Shown: positions 50,661-59,008 of the stretch, one piece after another
How positions within the stretch are numbered: the first letter of the stretch is position 1
How the letters are laid out: each line of letters opens with the position of its first letter
DNA from: Sporomusaceae bacterium
GTDB taxonomy: Bacteria > Bacillota > Negativicutes > UBA1444
NCBI GenBank assembly: GCA_018434355.1
Contig: JAHDPL010000019.1
Location: 1 to 64,000 of the forward strand
Direction of reading: 5' to 3'
Length of the DNA stretch: 64,000 bases
Notes under the pieces: model-generated
Databases searched by the model: none
What the model was told of the DNA's origin: nothing
The model's input: only the letters and a program-made list of their open reading frames with translations
Translations under genes and position numbers: made by a program

Positions 50661-52730
50661 TCAGTTTTGCTTCATTTCCCGCTGCAAGGCAATAAACACT
50701 TCCACCAGCTCAGCGTCAAACTGTGAACCGGCGCAGCGTTGCAACTCTTCTATCGCCTCATCGTCCGACATCGCCTTTCGATAAGGCCGGTCGTTGGTCA
50801 TCGCGTCAAATGCATCCACAATTCCAAGGACGCGGCACTCGATGGGAATCTGTTCGCCGCTGATGCCGAGCGGGTAGCCGTTGCCGTCCCAATGCTCCTG
50901 GTGTTTCAAGATGCTGTCGGCAATCGGCTCCAGATCAGGCGAAGACTTGGCGATCCGGTAGCCAATCTCGCAATGTTGCCGCATAATCACCTGCTCAGCG
51001 TCGGTCAATTTTCCCGGCTTTTTCAGGATACTGTCAGGGATGCCTACTTTGCCAATATCATGGAATTTTGCCAACAGTCGCATGTCGGCCACGACGGCTG
51101 GAGCTAGCTGCAGTGTGCGGCCCATTTGCTCCATCAGGTCGCCGAGCCGGTCGGCGTGTCCTTCGGTAATATGATCCTTTGCTTCCAGGGCCACCATCAT
51201 TGTTTTGACGATTGAGCCGCGAACGCTCAGGCTTTGATGCATTTTCTGACGGTACATGTTGTTGTCGGCGGTTTTAAACAAGATATCGGTATCTTCCGAT
51301 GCCTCGCCGACTGCCCATCCCATCGACACGCTCAGTGGAAGCTGCGGGCAATTTTGGTTGTGTTCGTCAATTTTCGCCCGGTACACTTCCTCCAATTCTC
51401 TCATCATTGCGGGCGTGCCACCGGCGACCACCACGGCCATTTCATCGCCGCCAATCCTAGCCGCGTAACTTGGCGCGACAATCCCGGCGTTTAGCAGGGC
51501 TGCGATCACCTTCAAAATCTCATCGCCCTGGCGGTGTCCCAGAGTATCATTGATCAGCTTCAACCCATCAACATCACAGACAAAGAGTCCGAATGGCTCA
51601 TGCGCACCAGAATTTTTGCGGGCCATGTCGTTTTCAAAATAGGAACGGTTGAATATTCCGGTCAACGGATCGTGTTGCCGCAAGAACTCCGCCGTGCGTT
51701 GACTCTGCTCCAGCTTGCCGTGCGATTCGGTCAAATCGCGCACGCTTTGCTGCAGTTCCAGCTCCGAGCGGCGTTGTTTGCGGGCGGCGACCAGCAGCCG
51801 TCCCGAGAAAAACAAAATGAACAGCGACACCAAGCCGGCTACCGTGTAATAAACCTGGATGCGGTGCACCATCGGCGATAACGCCGCTTCAGCGATTCCT
51901 ACCTGCACGACCAATGGATAGTCAGGCATCACCCGGTAGCTGTAAAAACGCGGCGTGTTAAAATTCATGCCCCGGCTATAATAGAATCCCGTGCTGCTTT
52001 GCGCGAGCTTTTGCCACAGCAGCGCGCTGGAAAGATCGTAATTGATCTCTTTCTCGACGTTGCTGGCCCTGACAATCTTGTCCAGTCCGGTCAGGCGAAC
52101 CACATAGTTTTCATTGAATTTCATGTCGTTATAGAACCGGGAAAAATAGAACGGTGACATCGCGATTGTTGCAATGCCGCCGAAACTGCCGTCGGCTTGG
52201 TTAATCCGCCGGGACAGCTGGATGGTGTATTTCTGTGAAACGCGCCCCAGTGCGGCTTTGCCGATAAAAAGCTTATTTGCGTCTTCATGGCGGTGGGAAT
52301 AAAAATGCGGCAGGTCGGCGAAGCTGGCCTGCGGGTCGACCGGTAGCGCACTGACGACCGGACGGCCTTGTACATTGAGGATCGATGTTTGGGTAATTAA
52401 GGAATCAGTCGCGATTTGGCGCAGGATGTCCGATAGCGCGACGGTGTTGCCGCGTCTTTCATATTCGTTTTTCAACAGCACCAAGTATTGTTCGTTGGTT
52501 TTGAGCACTCGCCGCACATGTTCTTCAAATGCCAGGGCAAATTTGTTGTTTTCCTCCCAGACGTTCTCGATAGTCGTCTTGCGGTCCCAGTCGGCGTGCA
52601 GGAACGCACCGCTCCAAGTAATGAAGAGCAGCAGCGCGCAGAAAACTGCAATGGATGGATTAGGCGATAACCAATTGCGAAAGATTTGTATGGCCTTATC
52701 CATTCGTTTCACGCCTTTCGAAGGTTTCAT
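50661..52730 (-). CDS. Membrane PDC/Cache sensor with GGDEF and HD-GYP domains
   Basis: A 689-residue c-di-GMP protein. Helix at about 25-45, extracytoplasmic PDC/dCache sensor (55-285), second helix (295-315), coiled linker, GGDEF domain (345-500) and HD-GYP domain (505-685). The cyclase loop reads GGDEM instead of GGDEF, while the phosphodiesterase is intact (KFHDIGKVGIPDSIL, HWDGNGYP). Net phosphodiesterase activity with GTP-binding regulation is plausible. Starts at 52730 (AGAGG upstream) or 52703 are both possible. No operon partner. Confidence 0.9.
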   Translation of the reverse strand: MKPSKGVKRMDKAIQIFRNWLSPNPSIAVFCALLLFITWSGAFLHADWDRKTTIENVWEENNKFALAFEEHVRRVLKTNEQYLVLLKNEYERRGNTVALSDILRQIATDSLITQTSILNVQGRPVVSALPVDPQASFADLPHFYSHRHEDANKLFIGKAALGRVSQKYTIQLSRRINQADGSFGGIATIAMSPFYFSRFYNDMKFNENYVVRLTGLDKIVRASNVEKEINYDLSSALLWQKLAQSSTGFYYSRGMNFNTPRFYSYRVMPDYPLVVQVGIAEAALSPMVHRIQVYYTVAGLVSLFILFFSGRLLVAARKQRRSELELQQSVRDLTESHGKLEQSQRTAEFLRQHDPLTGIFNRSYFENDMARKNSGAHEPFGLFVCDVDGLKLINDTLGHRQGDEILKVIAALLNAGIVAPSYAARIGGDEMAVVVAGGTPAMMRELEEVYRAKIDEHNQNCPQLPLSVSMGWAVGEASEDTDILFKTADNNMYRQKMHQSLSVRGSIVKTMMVALEAKDHITEGHADRLGDLMEQMGRTLQLAPAVVADMRLLAKFHDIGKVGIPDSILKKPGKLTDAEQVIMRQHCEIGYRIAKSSPDLEPIADSILKHQEHWDGNGYPLGISGEQIPIECRVLGIVDAFDAMTNDRPYRKAMSDDEAIEELQRCAGSQFDAELVEVFIALQREMKQN

Positions 52731-53078
52731 ACAGCCTCTTTCTTGATTCTCTATGGTTTTATAAATATCCTGCTCATGGAAAATTCTTATCCAGTGACGG
52801 AGCTGGCGGTGGCGGAAGTGTGCTTCCCGAACACCCTCGTTAGCAGACTATGGTGTTCATTTTTTTGTTTAGGGTCTGCTATAGCCCCCCCTTTGACTCC
52901 GCTAGTATCAACTTTTTCTTGACGTCAATAATTTTCATGTCGATAATTTTAAATTATGTCGTTATTAAACAACTCGCCTGCATTAATTCTCCGACTAATT
53001 TTTAAATAGAAAAACCGTTCAATTCTTTCTGGCTTAGCCTTTGGCAATCCGTCTCCTGCAATAGGACGGCGGCTGGCA

Positions 53079-53087
53079 TGATATAAT
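53079..53087 (+). promoter_or_regulatory. Extended -10 promoter
   Basis: TGaTATAAT is a perfect extended -10 element. No good -35 is present, as expected for this class. It would start transcripts near 53094 and drive the small frame and the gene at 53286. Confidence 0.6.
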
Positions 53088-53120
53088 AATGGCAGATTTT
53101 TTCGGCCGCCACAGGAAAGG

Positions 53121-53198
53121 GTGATTGTCATCTCTCCCCGGCTTGAGGCGCACCGCGAGATCGACCTGCTGCTTCGCCGGCGTATCACGGCGAAATAA
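53121..53198 (+). CDS. Possible 25-codon small protein
   Basis: A GTG with AGGAAAGG immediately upstream opens a frame reading MIVISPRLEAHREIDLLLRR and then RITAK. The composition (charged amphipathic helix) looks coding. Its spacing to the ribosome-binding site is short and no family is recognised. It could be a leader peptide or a decayed gene. Confidence 0.25.
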   Translation: MIVISPRLEAHREIDLLLRRRITAK

Positions 53199-53285
53199 AC
53201 GTTTTGTAACCGATGGATAATCTGTTGGACAGGATCACCGAGCTGGTATAGTAGTCCAGCGAGGGCTGCGAAAGGGATGAACACG

Positions 53286-53729
53286 ATGGATCAGACCATG
53301 ATCGCCGATTTCCAGCATAAACTCAGCGCCATTTTCGACCAAGTTTCCGAGCCGCTTTACCACGACGGGGAGGGGCCATTCTTCATGGCCACCCAAGAGC
53401 AAGGCGGCGACGTGAGATTTTTCGTCTACGAAGCCAACAGCGTGGAAACCTTTCTCGCCGATCCGGAGAAACTGCCGGCGGCGTTTGCCGAGGCCGATTT
53501 CCTGTTCAGCGCGACGGACGGGCTCGACATGACGAATATTGAGCAGAGCCAGCGCGATTATGTGCTGTATATGATCCGCCTCGCGCCCGATTCGCCGGCC
53601 TGCCGCCAGGCGATCCGCGAGCTGAACGAGAAGAACCCCGAACAGTTGCTGAACATCGCTTTGCTGAATGAACTGGGCAACATCGTGCCTGCTGCGATGC
53701 TGGTGGATGCGCCGGTGCTGCTGTCGTAA
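53286..53729 (+). CDS. Hypothetical acidic protein
   Basis: A 147-residue soluble acidic protein without signal or membrane segment. It is not recognised. Features: MIADFQHKLSAIFDQVSEPLYHDGEGPFFMA at the start, FVYEANSVETFLADPEKLPAAFAEADFLF in the middle and a C-terminal helix rich in Leu and Asn. AAAGGG lies 9 bases before the chosen ATG; an ATG three codons earlier is too close. High G+C third positions match neighbouring genes. It stands alone between a promoter and a terminator. Confidence 0.65.
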   Translation: MDQTMIADFQHKLSAIFDQVSEPLYHDGEGPFFMATQEQGGDVRFFVYEANSVETFLADPEKLPAAFAEADFLFSATDGLDMTNIEQSQRDYVLYMIRLAPDSPACRQAIRELNEKNPEQLLNIALLNELGNIVPAAMLVDAPVLLS

Positions 53730-53765
53730 ACCTACGCCACCGAAATAACTACACTGGATTTTGAG

Positions 53766-53790
53766 GCCCGCTGCCGTTTTGGTGGCGGGC
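53766..53790 (+). terminator. Terminator of the hypothetical gene
   Basis: GCCCGCTGCC pairs with GGTGGCGGGC (one mismatch plus wobble) around GTTTT, followed by a T-rich stretch. The bases 53791-54077 hold only another weak hairpin near 54040-54062 and no gene that I can see. Confidence 0.7.
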
Positions 53791-54077
53791 GATTTGTTTT
53801 GCCGAAACCGATATTCGGCCAAAATCAGCGATATTTTCCGCGCTCTTCCCCTGAGATGGGATTTCTGCAGATTACCCGGCGCTCCGGCTGGAATCCTGCC
53901 AAATGCTAGCAGGTTCTGTTTTGTTTTTGTACAAGCGGCCAGATTTGTTAGAATCAACGATTATTTTTGCTCCCGCCAGGGATTACTGGACTTCCGGCAG
54001 CGCTACAGCACCAGCCTCATTCTGTAGGCTTTTTGGAACCCCACGTCTTACGCGGGGTTTTCGATATAAAAAACGAA

Positions 54078-54100
54078 CGCCCGGAAAACATTTCCGGGCG
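54078..54100 (-). terminator. Terminator of the small secreted Met/His-rich protein gene
   Basis: A perfect 10-bp stem CGCCCGGAAA/TTTCCGGGCG with a 3-base loop, followed on the minus strand by TTCGTTTTTT. Confidence 0.85.
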
Positions 54101-54125
54101 TCGATAAGCCTGTATCTGTCAATAT

Positions 54126-54434
54126 TTATTTCCCTGGAGCCGCGGCAGGCGGATTACCCCGCGGACCATTGTGGTTGCCATGTCCGCCATTCATCATTCC
54201 GCCATTCATCATTCCGCCACTCATCATCTGATCCATGTGTTTCTTCATCAGGTCAGCTTGCTCTTGCGTCATGGCTCCACTTTTCACATGGGAATCGAGC
54301 ATTTGCTGCCTTTTTTCCGGGTCAGCGCAAGACATTGCATTGCCGGCCGGTGCTGCCATCGCTACCGCTGCCACTCCCAAGACTCCCAGGATCAGGGCCA
54401 CCGCTAAAATCGAACTTACTTTCTTTGTGAACAT
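54126..54434 (-). CDS. Small secreted Met/His-rich protein
   Basis: A 102-residue protein with a clear signal peptide (hydrophobic 8-26, ending AVAMAAPA). The mature part has a helical repeat-like segment (GAMTQEQADLMKKHMDQMM), as in DUF2680-type secreted proteins, and a tail of GGMMNGG repeats with HGNHNG. Methionine and histidine enrichment outside the cell suggests binding of Cu(I) or another soft metal (inference). It is divergent from a second secreted peptide, and a TGTGAA direct repeat with 11-bp period lies in its promoter region. Confidence 0.8.
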   Translation of the reverse strand: MFTKKVSSILAVALILGVLGVAAVAMAAPAGNAMSCADPEKRQQMLDSHVKSGAMTQEQADLMKKHMDQMMSGGMMNGGMMNGGHGNHNGPRGNPPAAAPGK

Positions 54435-54503
54435 AGTTGTTTGCCTCCTTGTTTTTGTTTAGCTAGCTTATGAACAAATCATAGCAATGAATTATGTAGA
54501 ACC

Positions 54504-54520
54504 TGTGAAGAAGTTGTGAA
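54504..54520 (-). promoter_or_regulatory. Direct repeat TGTGAA-N5-TGTGAA (response-regulator box)
   Basis: Two copies exactly 11 bp apart, 70-86 bases upstream of the secreted-protein start. This is the spacing used by OmpR/PhoB-type regulators, and the motif is the complement of the TTCACA repeats at 54561 and 56450. Confidence 0.65.
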
Positions 54521-54560
54521 GTTCTTATGCTGATTTAACCAAAAAAATCCGCATCACTTC

Positions 54561-54588
54561 TTCACAGTCCATTCACAGGTTTTTCACA
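54561..54588 (+). promoter_or_regulatory. Triple direct repeat TTCACA with 11-bp period
   Basis: Copies at 54561, 54572 and 54583, each TTCACA, exactly one helical turn apart. Located 80-107 bases upstream of the frameshifted secreted peptide gene. Resembles Bacillus PhoP boxes (TTHACA-N5) and other OmpR-family sites. Confidence 0.7.
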
Positions 54589-54667
54589 TTGTTTCGCTAC
54601 AATCAAATCAAAGTTAAGATTAGCTTTCAGTTAAAGTTAAAATTATTAACGAAAAGAGGGACAAATA

Positions 54668-54873
54668 ATGAACAAAAAAGCAATCCGCGTATTCCTGGCC
54701 GCGTACTGGCCCTGTCCGTCACCACCGCCGTCCTGTTGCCCGCCATAACATCGGTGTATGCCGCAACCGCCCCGACTGAAACGCCTGCCAAACCGGACCA
54801 GGCGCCAACACCGCAACCGCCCCCCACTGATCCGCCCAAAGACAAAACCGATCCCCACTCTGGTCATCACTGA
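54668..54873 (+). pseudogene. Small secreted Pro-rich peptide gene with a one-base frameshift
   Basis: The ATG at 54668 starts MNKKAIRVFLAA. The rest of a perfect signal peptide (VLALSVTTAVLLPAITSVYA) and a mature tail rich in Pro and Thr, ending DPHSGHH, are in another frame. Adding one G near 54703 restores a 68-residue secreted protein. As given, translation stops after 26 codons. It may be a sequencing error or a recent mutation. The His-rich end and the regulatory repeats group it with the neighbouring secreted protein. Confidence 0.65.
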
Positions 54874-54888
54874 TTTCCGGAGTGTTTC

Positions 54889-54921
54889 AAGGGCAGCTTT
54901 CCCCCAGGATAGGCTACCCTT
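54889..54921 (+). terminator. Hairpin after the secreted-peptide gene
   Basis: AAGGGCAGCT pairs with GGCTACCCTT (one mismatch, one wobble) and is followed by TTTTT. Confidence 0.55.
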
Positions 54922-55031
54922 TTTATCCTCACTGTCATAATAAATGTAGGTTGTCTTTATGTGGCTGCTACTTTTCTTCCAGCTTCTAGCGGGTCGGCTA
55001 ATTGTCAGAGATGAAATGAGGGTTATTCGAT

Positions 55032-56402
55032 ATGTTTTCAGCGGCGCATAGACCTTTTTCATTACGCAACAAAATGTTTCTCGCGTTTTTCCTTTTATCC
55101 GCCTTCATCATCGTCGCCATTACTTTCGCACTGTTCAACCACATGCGCTCGAACCATCTGGACACGCTGAAACGAGACTTAAGAGTTATCTCCGGCATGG
55201 CTGCATGGAAAATGCAAGAAACTGTGCTTGAAAACAGTAACCGAGCGGACGCTGGCTCCCACGATGCATTACACGACCAATTAGCCCGAATAAAGGAATA
55301 CGGGTTAAACATAAATAAAATCTTCATCCTCAAATTGACAGGAAAAGCAGATGCTCCACTCGAAATCAGCGACGATCTGGAATCAAGCAAAGCGGACTCG
55401 CATGTTGGCGAGCCGTATCGTCTACCATCTGGAGTAACTCTTGAAAATCTGCTGGCTGGTCCGGTTGTCACCGGAACAGTTTCCCGATTTACCGGCGAAA
55501 CCATCACCGCATTTGCACCTATCCGCGATCATAGCGGAATCTCTGTTGCGATTCTGGGTCTCGTCGTTGATTCTGCGCAAGTCGTTGATGATATTAACCA
55601 CTTCTTTGTTGAATTACTCCGCATTGGTGTTATAGCTACTCTTATCGTTGCGGCAATCACCTGGATGTTAGCAAACAATTTTTCCCGTCGCCTGTCTCGC
55701 CTTGACGATGCTCTGACTCGCATCACGACCGGCCAGCTTGACATTTCGCTTGCGGTGGACGGACGAGACGAAGTTGCAACTCTGGCGGCCCGCATCAATC
55801 AAGTGGCCTGCACCATCCATAGCGATCGCGAAAAACTGCTGCTGGATACTATCGAATCTCTGATTGCAGCGCTGGAAGCGAAGGACCCTTATACTTTCGG
55901 CCATTCCTCCCAAGTAAGTTCTTTGACCGTCGCCATATCACATCAACTCAATGTAAAAGAAACAGACATATTTCAGTTCCGCATTGCGGCCTTGCTACAT
56001 GACATCGGCAAAATCGGTGTGCCCGATCAAATACTGAACAAACCTGGTTTATTGGATATTGAAGAACGGAAATCCATCGAGCAGCATCCTGTCATCGGGG
56101 CCAAAATTTGGGCCGGAATTCCGGCGTTGTCGCAGGTAACCGAAATTGTACGACATCACCATGCCCGCTGGGATGGAGCCGGCTACCCGGAGCCATTGGC
56201 AGGGAACGAAATTCCCCTTGGGTCCCGCATCATCGCTGTAGCTGATTCCTTTCAAGCCATGACGTCCAACCGCACCTACCGCACCGGAATGCCGGCAACT
56301 GCTGCACTGGCCGAACTTAAGCGTTGCTCCGGCGCTCAATTCGATCCGGACGTAGTCGCGGCGTTTGCAGTAATATCCGAAACACTTTATCCTCAAGACT
56401 GA
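55032..56402 (+). CDS. Membrane sensor with HAMP and HD-GYP domains
   Basis: A 456-residue protein. Helix at about 14-36, extracytoplasmic sensor (37-190; FAPIRDHSGISVAILGLVVD is Cache-like), helix (195-215), HAMP (215-265), HD-GYP (275-445) with intact LLHDIGKIGVPDQIL and RHHHARWDGAGYP. It should hydrolyse c-di-GMP in response to an external signal. It sits inside the TTCACA-repeat cluster, 158 bases after the secreted peptide gene, but shows no repeat array of its own. Confidence 0.9.
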   Translation: MFSAAHRPFSLRNKMFLAFFLLSAFIIVAITFALFNHMRSNHLDTLKRDLRVISGMAAWKMQETVLENSNRADAGSHDALHDQLARIKEYGLNINKIFILKLTGKADAPLEISDDLESSKADSHVGEPYRLPSGVTLENLLAGPVVTGTVSRFTGETITAFAPIRDHSGISVAILGLVVDSAQVVDDINHFFVELLRIGVIATLIVAAITWMLANNFSRRLSRLDDALTRITTGQLDISLAVDGRDEVATLAARINQVACTIHSDREKLLLDTIESLIAALEAKDPYTFGHSSQVSSLTVAISHQLNVKETDIFQFRIAALLHDIGKIGVPDQILNKPGLLDIEERKSIEQHPVIGAKIWAGIPALSQVTEIVRHHHARWDGAGYPEPLAGNEIPLGSRIIAVADSFQAMTSNRTYRTGMPATAALAELKRCSGAQFDPDVVAAFAVISETLYPQD

Positions 56403-56449
56403 TTTCGCGTTGATCTGCCCAAAATGTTCAGCCAAATTCACATCACTTC

Positions 56450-56477
56450 TTCACAATTCCTTCATCAGACCTTCATA
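56450..56477 (+). promoter_or_regulatory. Direct repeats TTCACA/TTCATC/TTCATA with 11-bp period
   Basis: Three copies starting at 56450, 56461 and 56472, exactly 11 bp apart, about 46-73 bases upstream of the SHOCT gene. Same pattern as at 54561. Confidence 0.65.
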
Positions 56478-56522
56478 GTCCCGCGTTATACTGAAGACAA
56501 ATAAAGAAGGAGGTCGACCGAC

Positions 56523-56762
56523 ATGATGATGGGATATGGATTTGACGGACCGTTGGGATGGCTGGGTATGATTATCGGAATGGTTGTCCATCTGGCATTC
56601 GTAGGCTTGATCGTACTCGCTGTGATCTGGATGTTCCGGGCAGTGTTCCCTGGTAAAAGCGATGATAGCACTCCGGCTTCGTTGGAGATTTTGAAACAGC
56701 GATTTGCCAAAGGTGAAATCAGTCGCGATGAATATCAGCAGCTAAAACAAGACTTGGCCTAA
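56523..56762 (+). CDS. Small membrane protein with SHOCT domain
   Basis: A 79-residue protein. One or two hydrophobic segments (about 10-42), then a SHOCT helix-hairpin (LEILKQRFAKGEISRDEYQQLKQDL, 54-78). The N-terminus MMMGYGFDG is Met-rich. SHOCT domains are short oligomerisation modules, often in membrane or stress proteins. AAGGAGG precedes the ATG. It is followed by a terminator and then the two-component genes, and probably belongs to their regulon. Confidence 0.85.
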   Translation: MMMGYGFDGPLGWLGMIIGMVVHLAFVGLIVLAVIWMFRAVFPGKSDDSTPASLEILKQRFAKGEISRDEYQQLKQDLA

Positions 56763-56772
56763 ACGACGCACA

Positions 56773-56799
56773 AAAGCCCTCTCGCGCAGAGAGGGCTTT
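56773..56799 (+). terminator. Terminator of the SHOCT gene
   Basis: A perfect 11-bp stem AAAGCCCTCTC/GAGAGGGCTTT with loop GCGCA; the U-tract is short. Confidence 0.65.
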
Positions 56800-56878
56800 C
56801 CTGTACAAGAGTCGAAATAAACCATTACAACCACTCCAGACAAAACAAATCAAGTCTAAAATAGTCGAGGTGAGCTTT

Positions 56879-57574
56879 ATGCCCCAGCAGTCGGTCCTCT
56901 TGGTCGACGACGATCCGAAAATCGCCAAATTACTGCGCAGTTATTTTGAAAAGGAAGATTTTACGGTACTGACGGCCCATGACGGCCCTGCCGCCCTCCA
57001 ACTGTACCGCGATAAAAAACCGGATATTCTGGTGCTGGACCTGATGCTGCCGGGCGTGAGCGGTCTGGATGTCTGTCGCCAGATCCGCAAGGACAACGAC
57101 ACGCCCATCTTGATGTTGACTGCCCGCGATGAAGAAGCCGACCGCCTGATCGGGCTGGAACTCGGCGCCGACGACTATGTGTCGAAACCATTCAGTCCGC
57201 GTGAAGTTGTGGCCCGCGCGAAAGCGATTCTGCGGCGCGCCCGCAAAACAGCGGAAAAAACGGAACCATTCAAAGTCGGCAAGTTCACCGTTGACACCGC
57301 CGGCTATTCGGTGAGCGTCGACGGAGTCACGCTCGACCTGACACCGACCGAATACAAGATTTTCGAACTGCTTGCCAGCCGACCCGGTCAGGTATTCACC
57401 CGGTTTCAAATGGTGGAACAGGTGCAGGGCGTTGCTTTTGAAGGCTATGAACGCACGATCGACGCCCATGTAAAAAATCTGCGGCGAAAAATCGACGACA
57501 ACCCGAAAGACCCCCGCATCATCCAGACCGTATACGGAGTCGGCTACAAGTTCTCCGGTGATTCCCATGCATAG
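56879..57574 (+). CDS. OmpR/PhoB-family response regulator
   Basis: A 231-residue regulator. Receiver (1-120): VDDDPKIAKLL, phospho-acceptor Asp in ILVLDLMLPG and Lys in YVSKPF. Winged-helix domain (130-228): LTPTEYKIFELLASRPGQVFTR, RTIDAHVKNLRRKID and VYGVGYKF. The start follows GAGGTGA by 5 bases. It overlaps the kinase start by 8 bases. Proteins of this type bind direct repeats of 11-bp period such as those found at 54504, 54561 and 56450. Confidence 0.95.
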   Translation: MPQQSVLLVDDDPKIAKLLRSYFEKEDFTVLTAHDGPAALQLYRDKKPDILVLDLMLPGVSGLDVCRQIRKDNDTPILMLTARDEEADRLIGLELGADDYVSKPFSPREVVARAKAILRRARKTAEKTEPFKVGKFTVDTAGYSVSVDGVTLDLTPTEYKIFELLASRPGQVFTRFQMVEQVQGVAFEGYERTIDAHVKNLRRKIDDNPKDPRIIQTVYGVGYKFSGDSHA

Positions 57575-58673
57575 CATCACAGCGCGAATCACCGGCCTGA
57601 TGTTTCTCTCGATCCTGCTGACCGTGGTCGTGCTGCTGTATCTGGCCAATCACCAGATGGACCTGCATTTTGGCAACTATCTGGCTGCCCAGCGTAGCGG
57701 CACGGGTATGATGCCGATGATGGGATCGATGGGGTCGGCCGAACAGGCATTTCTGGATAACATCCACCGCTCGCTCTACTGGGTCGGCGGCTTCATTTTA
57801 CTGATCGGCCTATTGGCCAGCTATTTGCTCGCCCGCAGCATCACCGTTCCCATCCGCAAACTTGGCGAAGCTCTGGCTGCCGTTGAAATGGGTCAATACG
57901 GCCAGACCGTCAGTATCGACACGCGCAGCGAAGTCGGCAAACTGGCTGGCGTATTTAACCGTATGTCCTGCTCTTTGCAGGAACAGGTTGCGCTGCGGCG
58001 GCGGTTACTGGCGGATGTCGCGCATGAACTGCGGACACCGCTCACGGTTATTCAGGGCAATCTGGAAGGCATGTTGGAAGGCGTTGTCGACAAGAACGAC
58101 GAAACGCTGAACTCACTGCGGGAAGAAACCGAATACTTAAGCCGGATTGTCACCGATCTGCGCGATTTGTCGCTGGCCGAAGCCGGTCAGCTCAGCCTGG
58201 AAAAATCCGCAACCGACGTCAATCTGCTGGTGCACCGGGCCGTTAGCATGCTGGAGCCGCTGGCCTTCGAACGGAATGTATCCCTGCAGGAGGACGTAAC
58301 GCCGGTCCCCTCCTTATCTCTGGACTCCCGCCGCATCAGCCAGGTGTTTTACAACCTGTTGACCAATGCGATTCGTTACACGCCGGAAAACGGCGAAGTC
58401 TGCATCAGTACCCGGACGTTGTCGCGCTCCGGCAATGATTGGCTGCAAATCTCGGTCCGTGACAATGGCTGCGGTATTGCGGCGGCAGACCTGCCGTTTA
58501 TCTTCGAACACTTTTACCGGGCGGACAAGGCCCGCGACAAAAAGAGCGGCGGGTCCGGCATCGGCTTGGCCATCGTCAAGCAGCTGGTTGAAATTCATGG
58601 CGGCTTTGTCGAAGCCCACAGCGAACTCGGCAAGGGCTGCCAATTCGACGTTTTTCTGCCGATTCAACAGTAA
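57567..58673 (+). CDS. Sensor histidine kinase with short Met-rich external loop
   Basis: A 368-residue kinase. Helix (about 6-27), an external loop of about 45 residues containing GTGMMPMMGSMGSAEQ, helix (about 73-94), HAMP (95-148), HisKA with His in DVAHELRTPLTVIQGN, N box NLLTNAIRYTP and G boxes DNGCGIA, GGSGIGLAIVKQL. The Met cluster in a small periplasmic-type loop recalls soft-metal sensors, which would fit the Met/His-rich secreted proteins nearby (inference). The ATG at 57567 overlaps the regulator gene. Confidence 0.92.
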   Translation: MHSITARITGLMFLSILLTVVVLLYLANHQMDLHFGNYLAAQRSGTGMMPMMGSMGSAEQAFLDNIHRSLYWVGGFILLIGLLASYLLARSITVPIRKLGEALAAVEMGQYGQTVSIDTRSEVGKLAGVFNRMSCSLQEQVALRRRLLADVAHELRTPLTVIQGNLEGMLEGVVDKNDETLNSLREETEYLSRIVTDLRDLSLAEAGQLSLEKSATDVNLLVHRAVSMLEPLAFERNVSLQEDVTPVPSLSLDSRRISQVFYNLLTNAIRYTPENGEVCISTRTLSRSGNDWLQISVRDNGCGIAAADLPFIFEHFYRADKARDKKSGGSGIGLAIVKQLVEIHGGFVEAHSELGKGCQFDVFLPIQQ

Positions 58674-58730
58674 CCCTCCGTCGGTTCAGCCACCAACATG
58701 AACGTGGCTTCAACAGTTTTATTAATCCTT

Positions 58731-58755
58731 GCGGCGCAAGCGCCGCTTTTTTTTT
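58731..58755 (+). terminator. Terminator of the two-component operon
   Basis: 6-bp G+C stem GCGGCG/CGCCGC with loop CAAG followed by nine T. Confidence 0.85.
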
Positions 58756-58951
58756 ATTAACGATCACAAGTCAGACCAAACACCAACTTGGCATACCCCG
58801 GTGGAGTATACCTCCAGCATATTTCAACAGCATCGACAATTCAATATTTGGGGGAACGCTGAAATATTCAAGCACCATTCGCTGCGAATAACGCCGCGAA
58901 TCACGGCCAAACTTTTCAGCAAATAAATCTTGCCTGCGCCACCGGAAACTA

Positions 58952-58980
58952 TTGACGCCATTTTTTGTATATGGTATATT
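58952..58980 (+). promoter_or_regulatory. Sigma-70-type promoter of the iron transporter operon
   Basis: TTGACG (58952-58957) and TATATT (58975-58980) are separated by exactly 17 bases; start site near 58987. Confidence 0.8.
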
Positions 58981-58993
58981 CTCATCATGTTTT

Positions 58994-59008
58994 TGAAAAC
59001 AATTTTCA
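58994..59008. promoter_or_regulatory. Fur-box-like dyad
   Basis: TGAAAACAATTTTCA follows the 7-1-7 pattern TGATAATNATTATCA with 11 of 14 matches and is a dyad. It lies just after the predicted start site, so bound Fur would block transcription when iron is sufficient. Confidence 0.7.

Larger units (their letters stand above)
52731..53285. other. Long intergenic region between the HD-GYP gene and a hypothetical gene
   Basis: No full-length gene. The left 300 bases are A+T-rich and show nothing recognisable. The right part holds an extended -10 promoter (53079-53087) and short plus-strand reading frames, one at 53121-53198 and a 12-codon one from 53212. These have gene-like codon usage and might be remnants or leader peptides. 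Confidence 0.4.

Noticed and set aside
53235-53957. A 240-codon minus-strand frame over the hypothetical gene at 53286
   Set aside because: No ribosome-binding site and a shadow-like composition (Arg, His, Gln). The plus-strand frame has a promoter, a terminator and better codon use. Since neither is recognised, some doubt remains.
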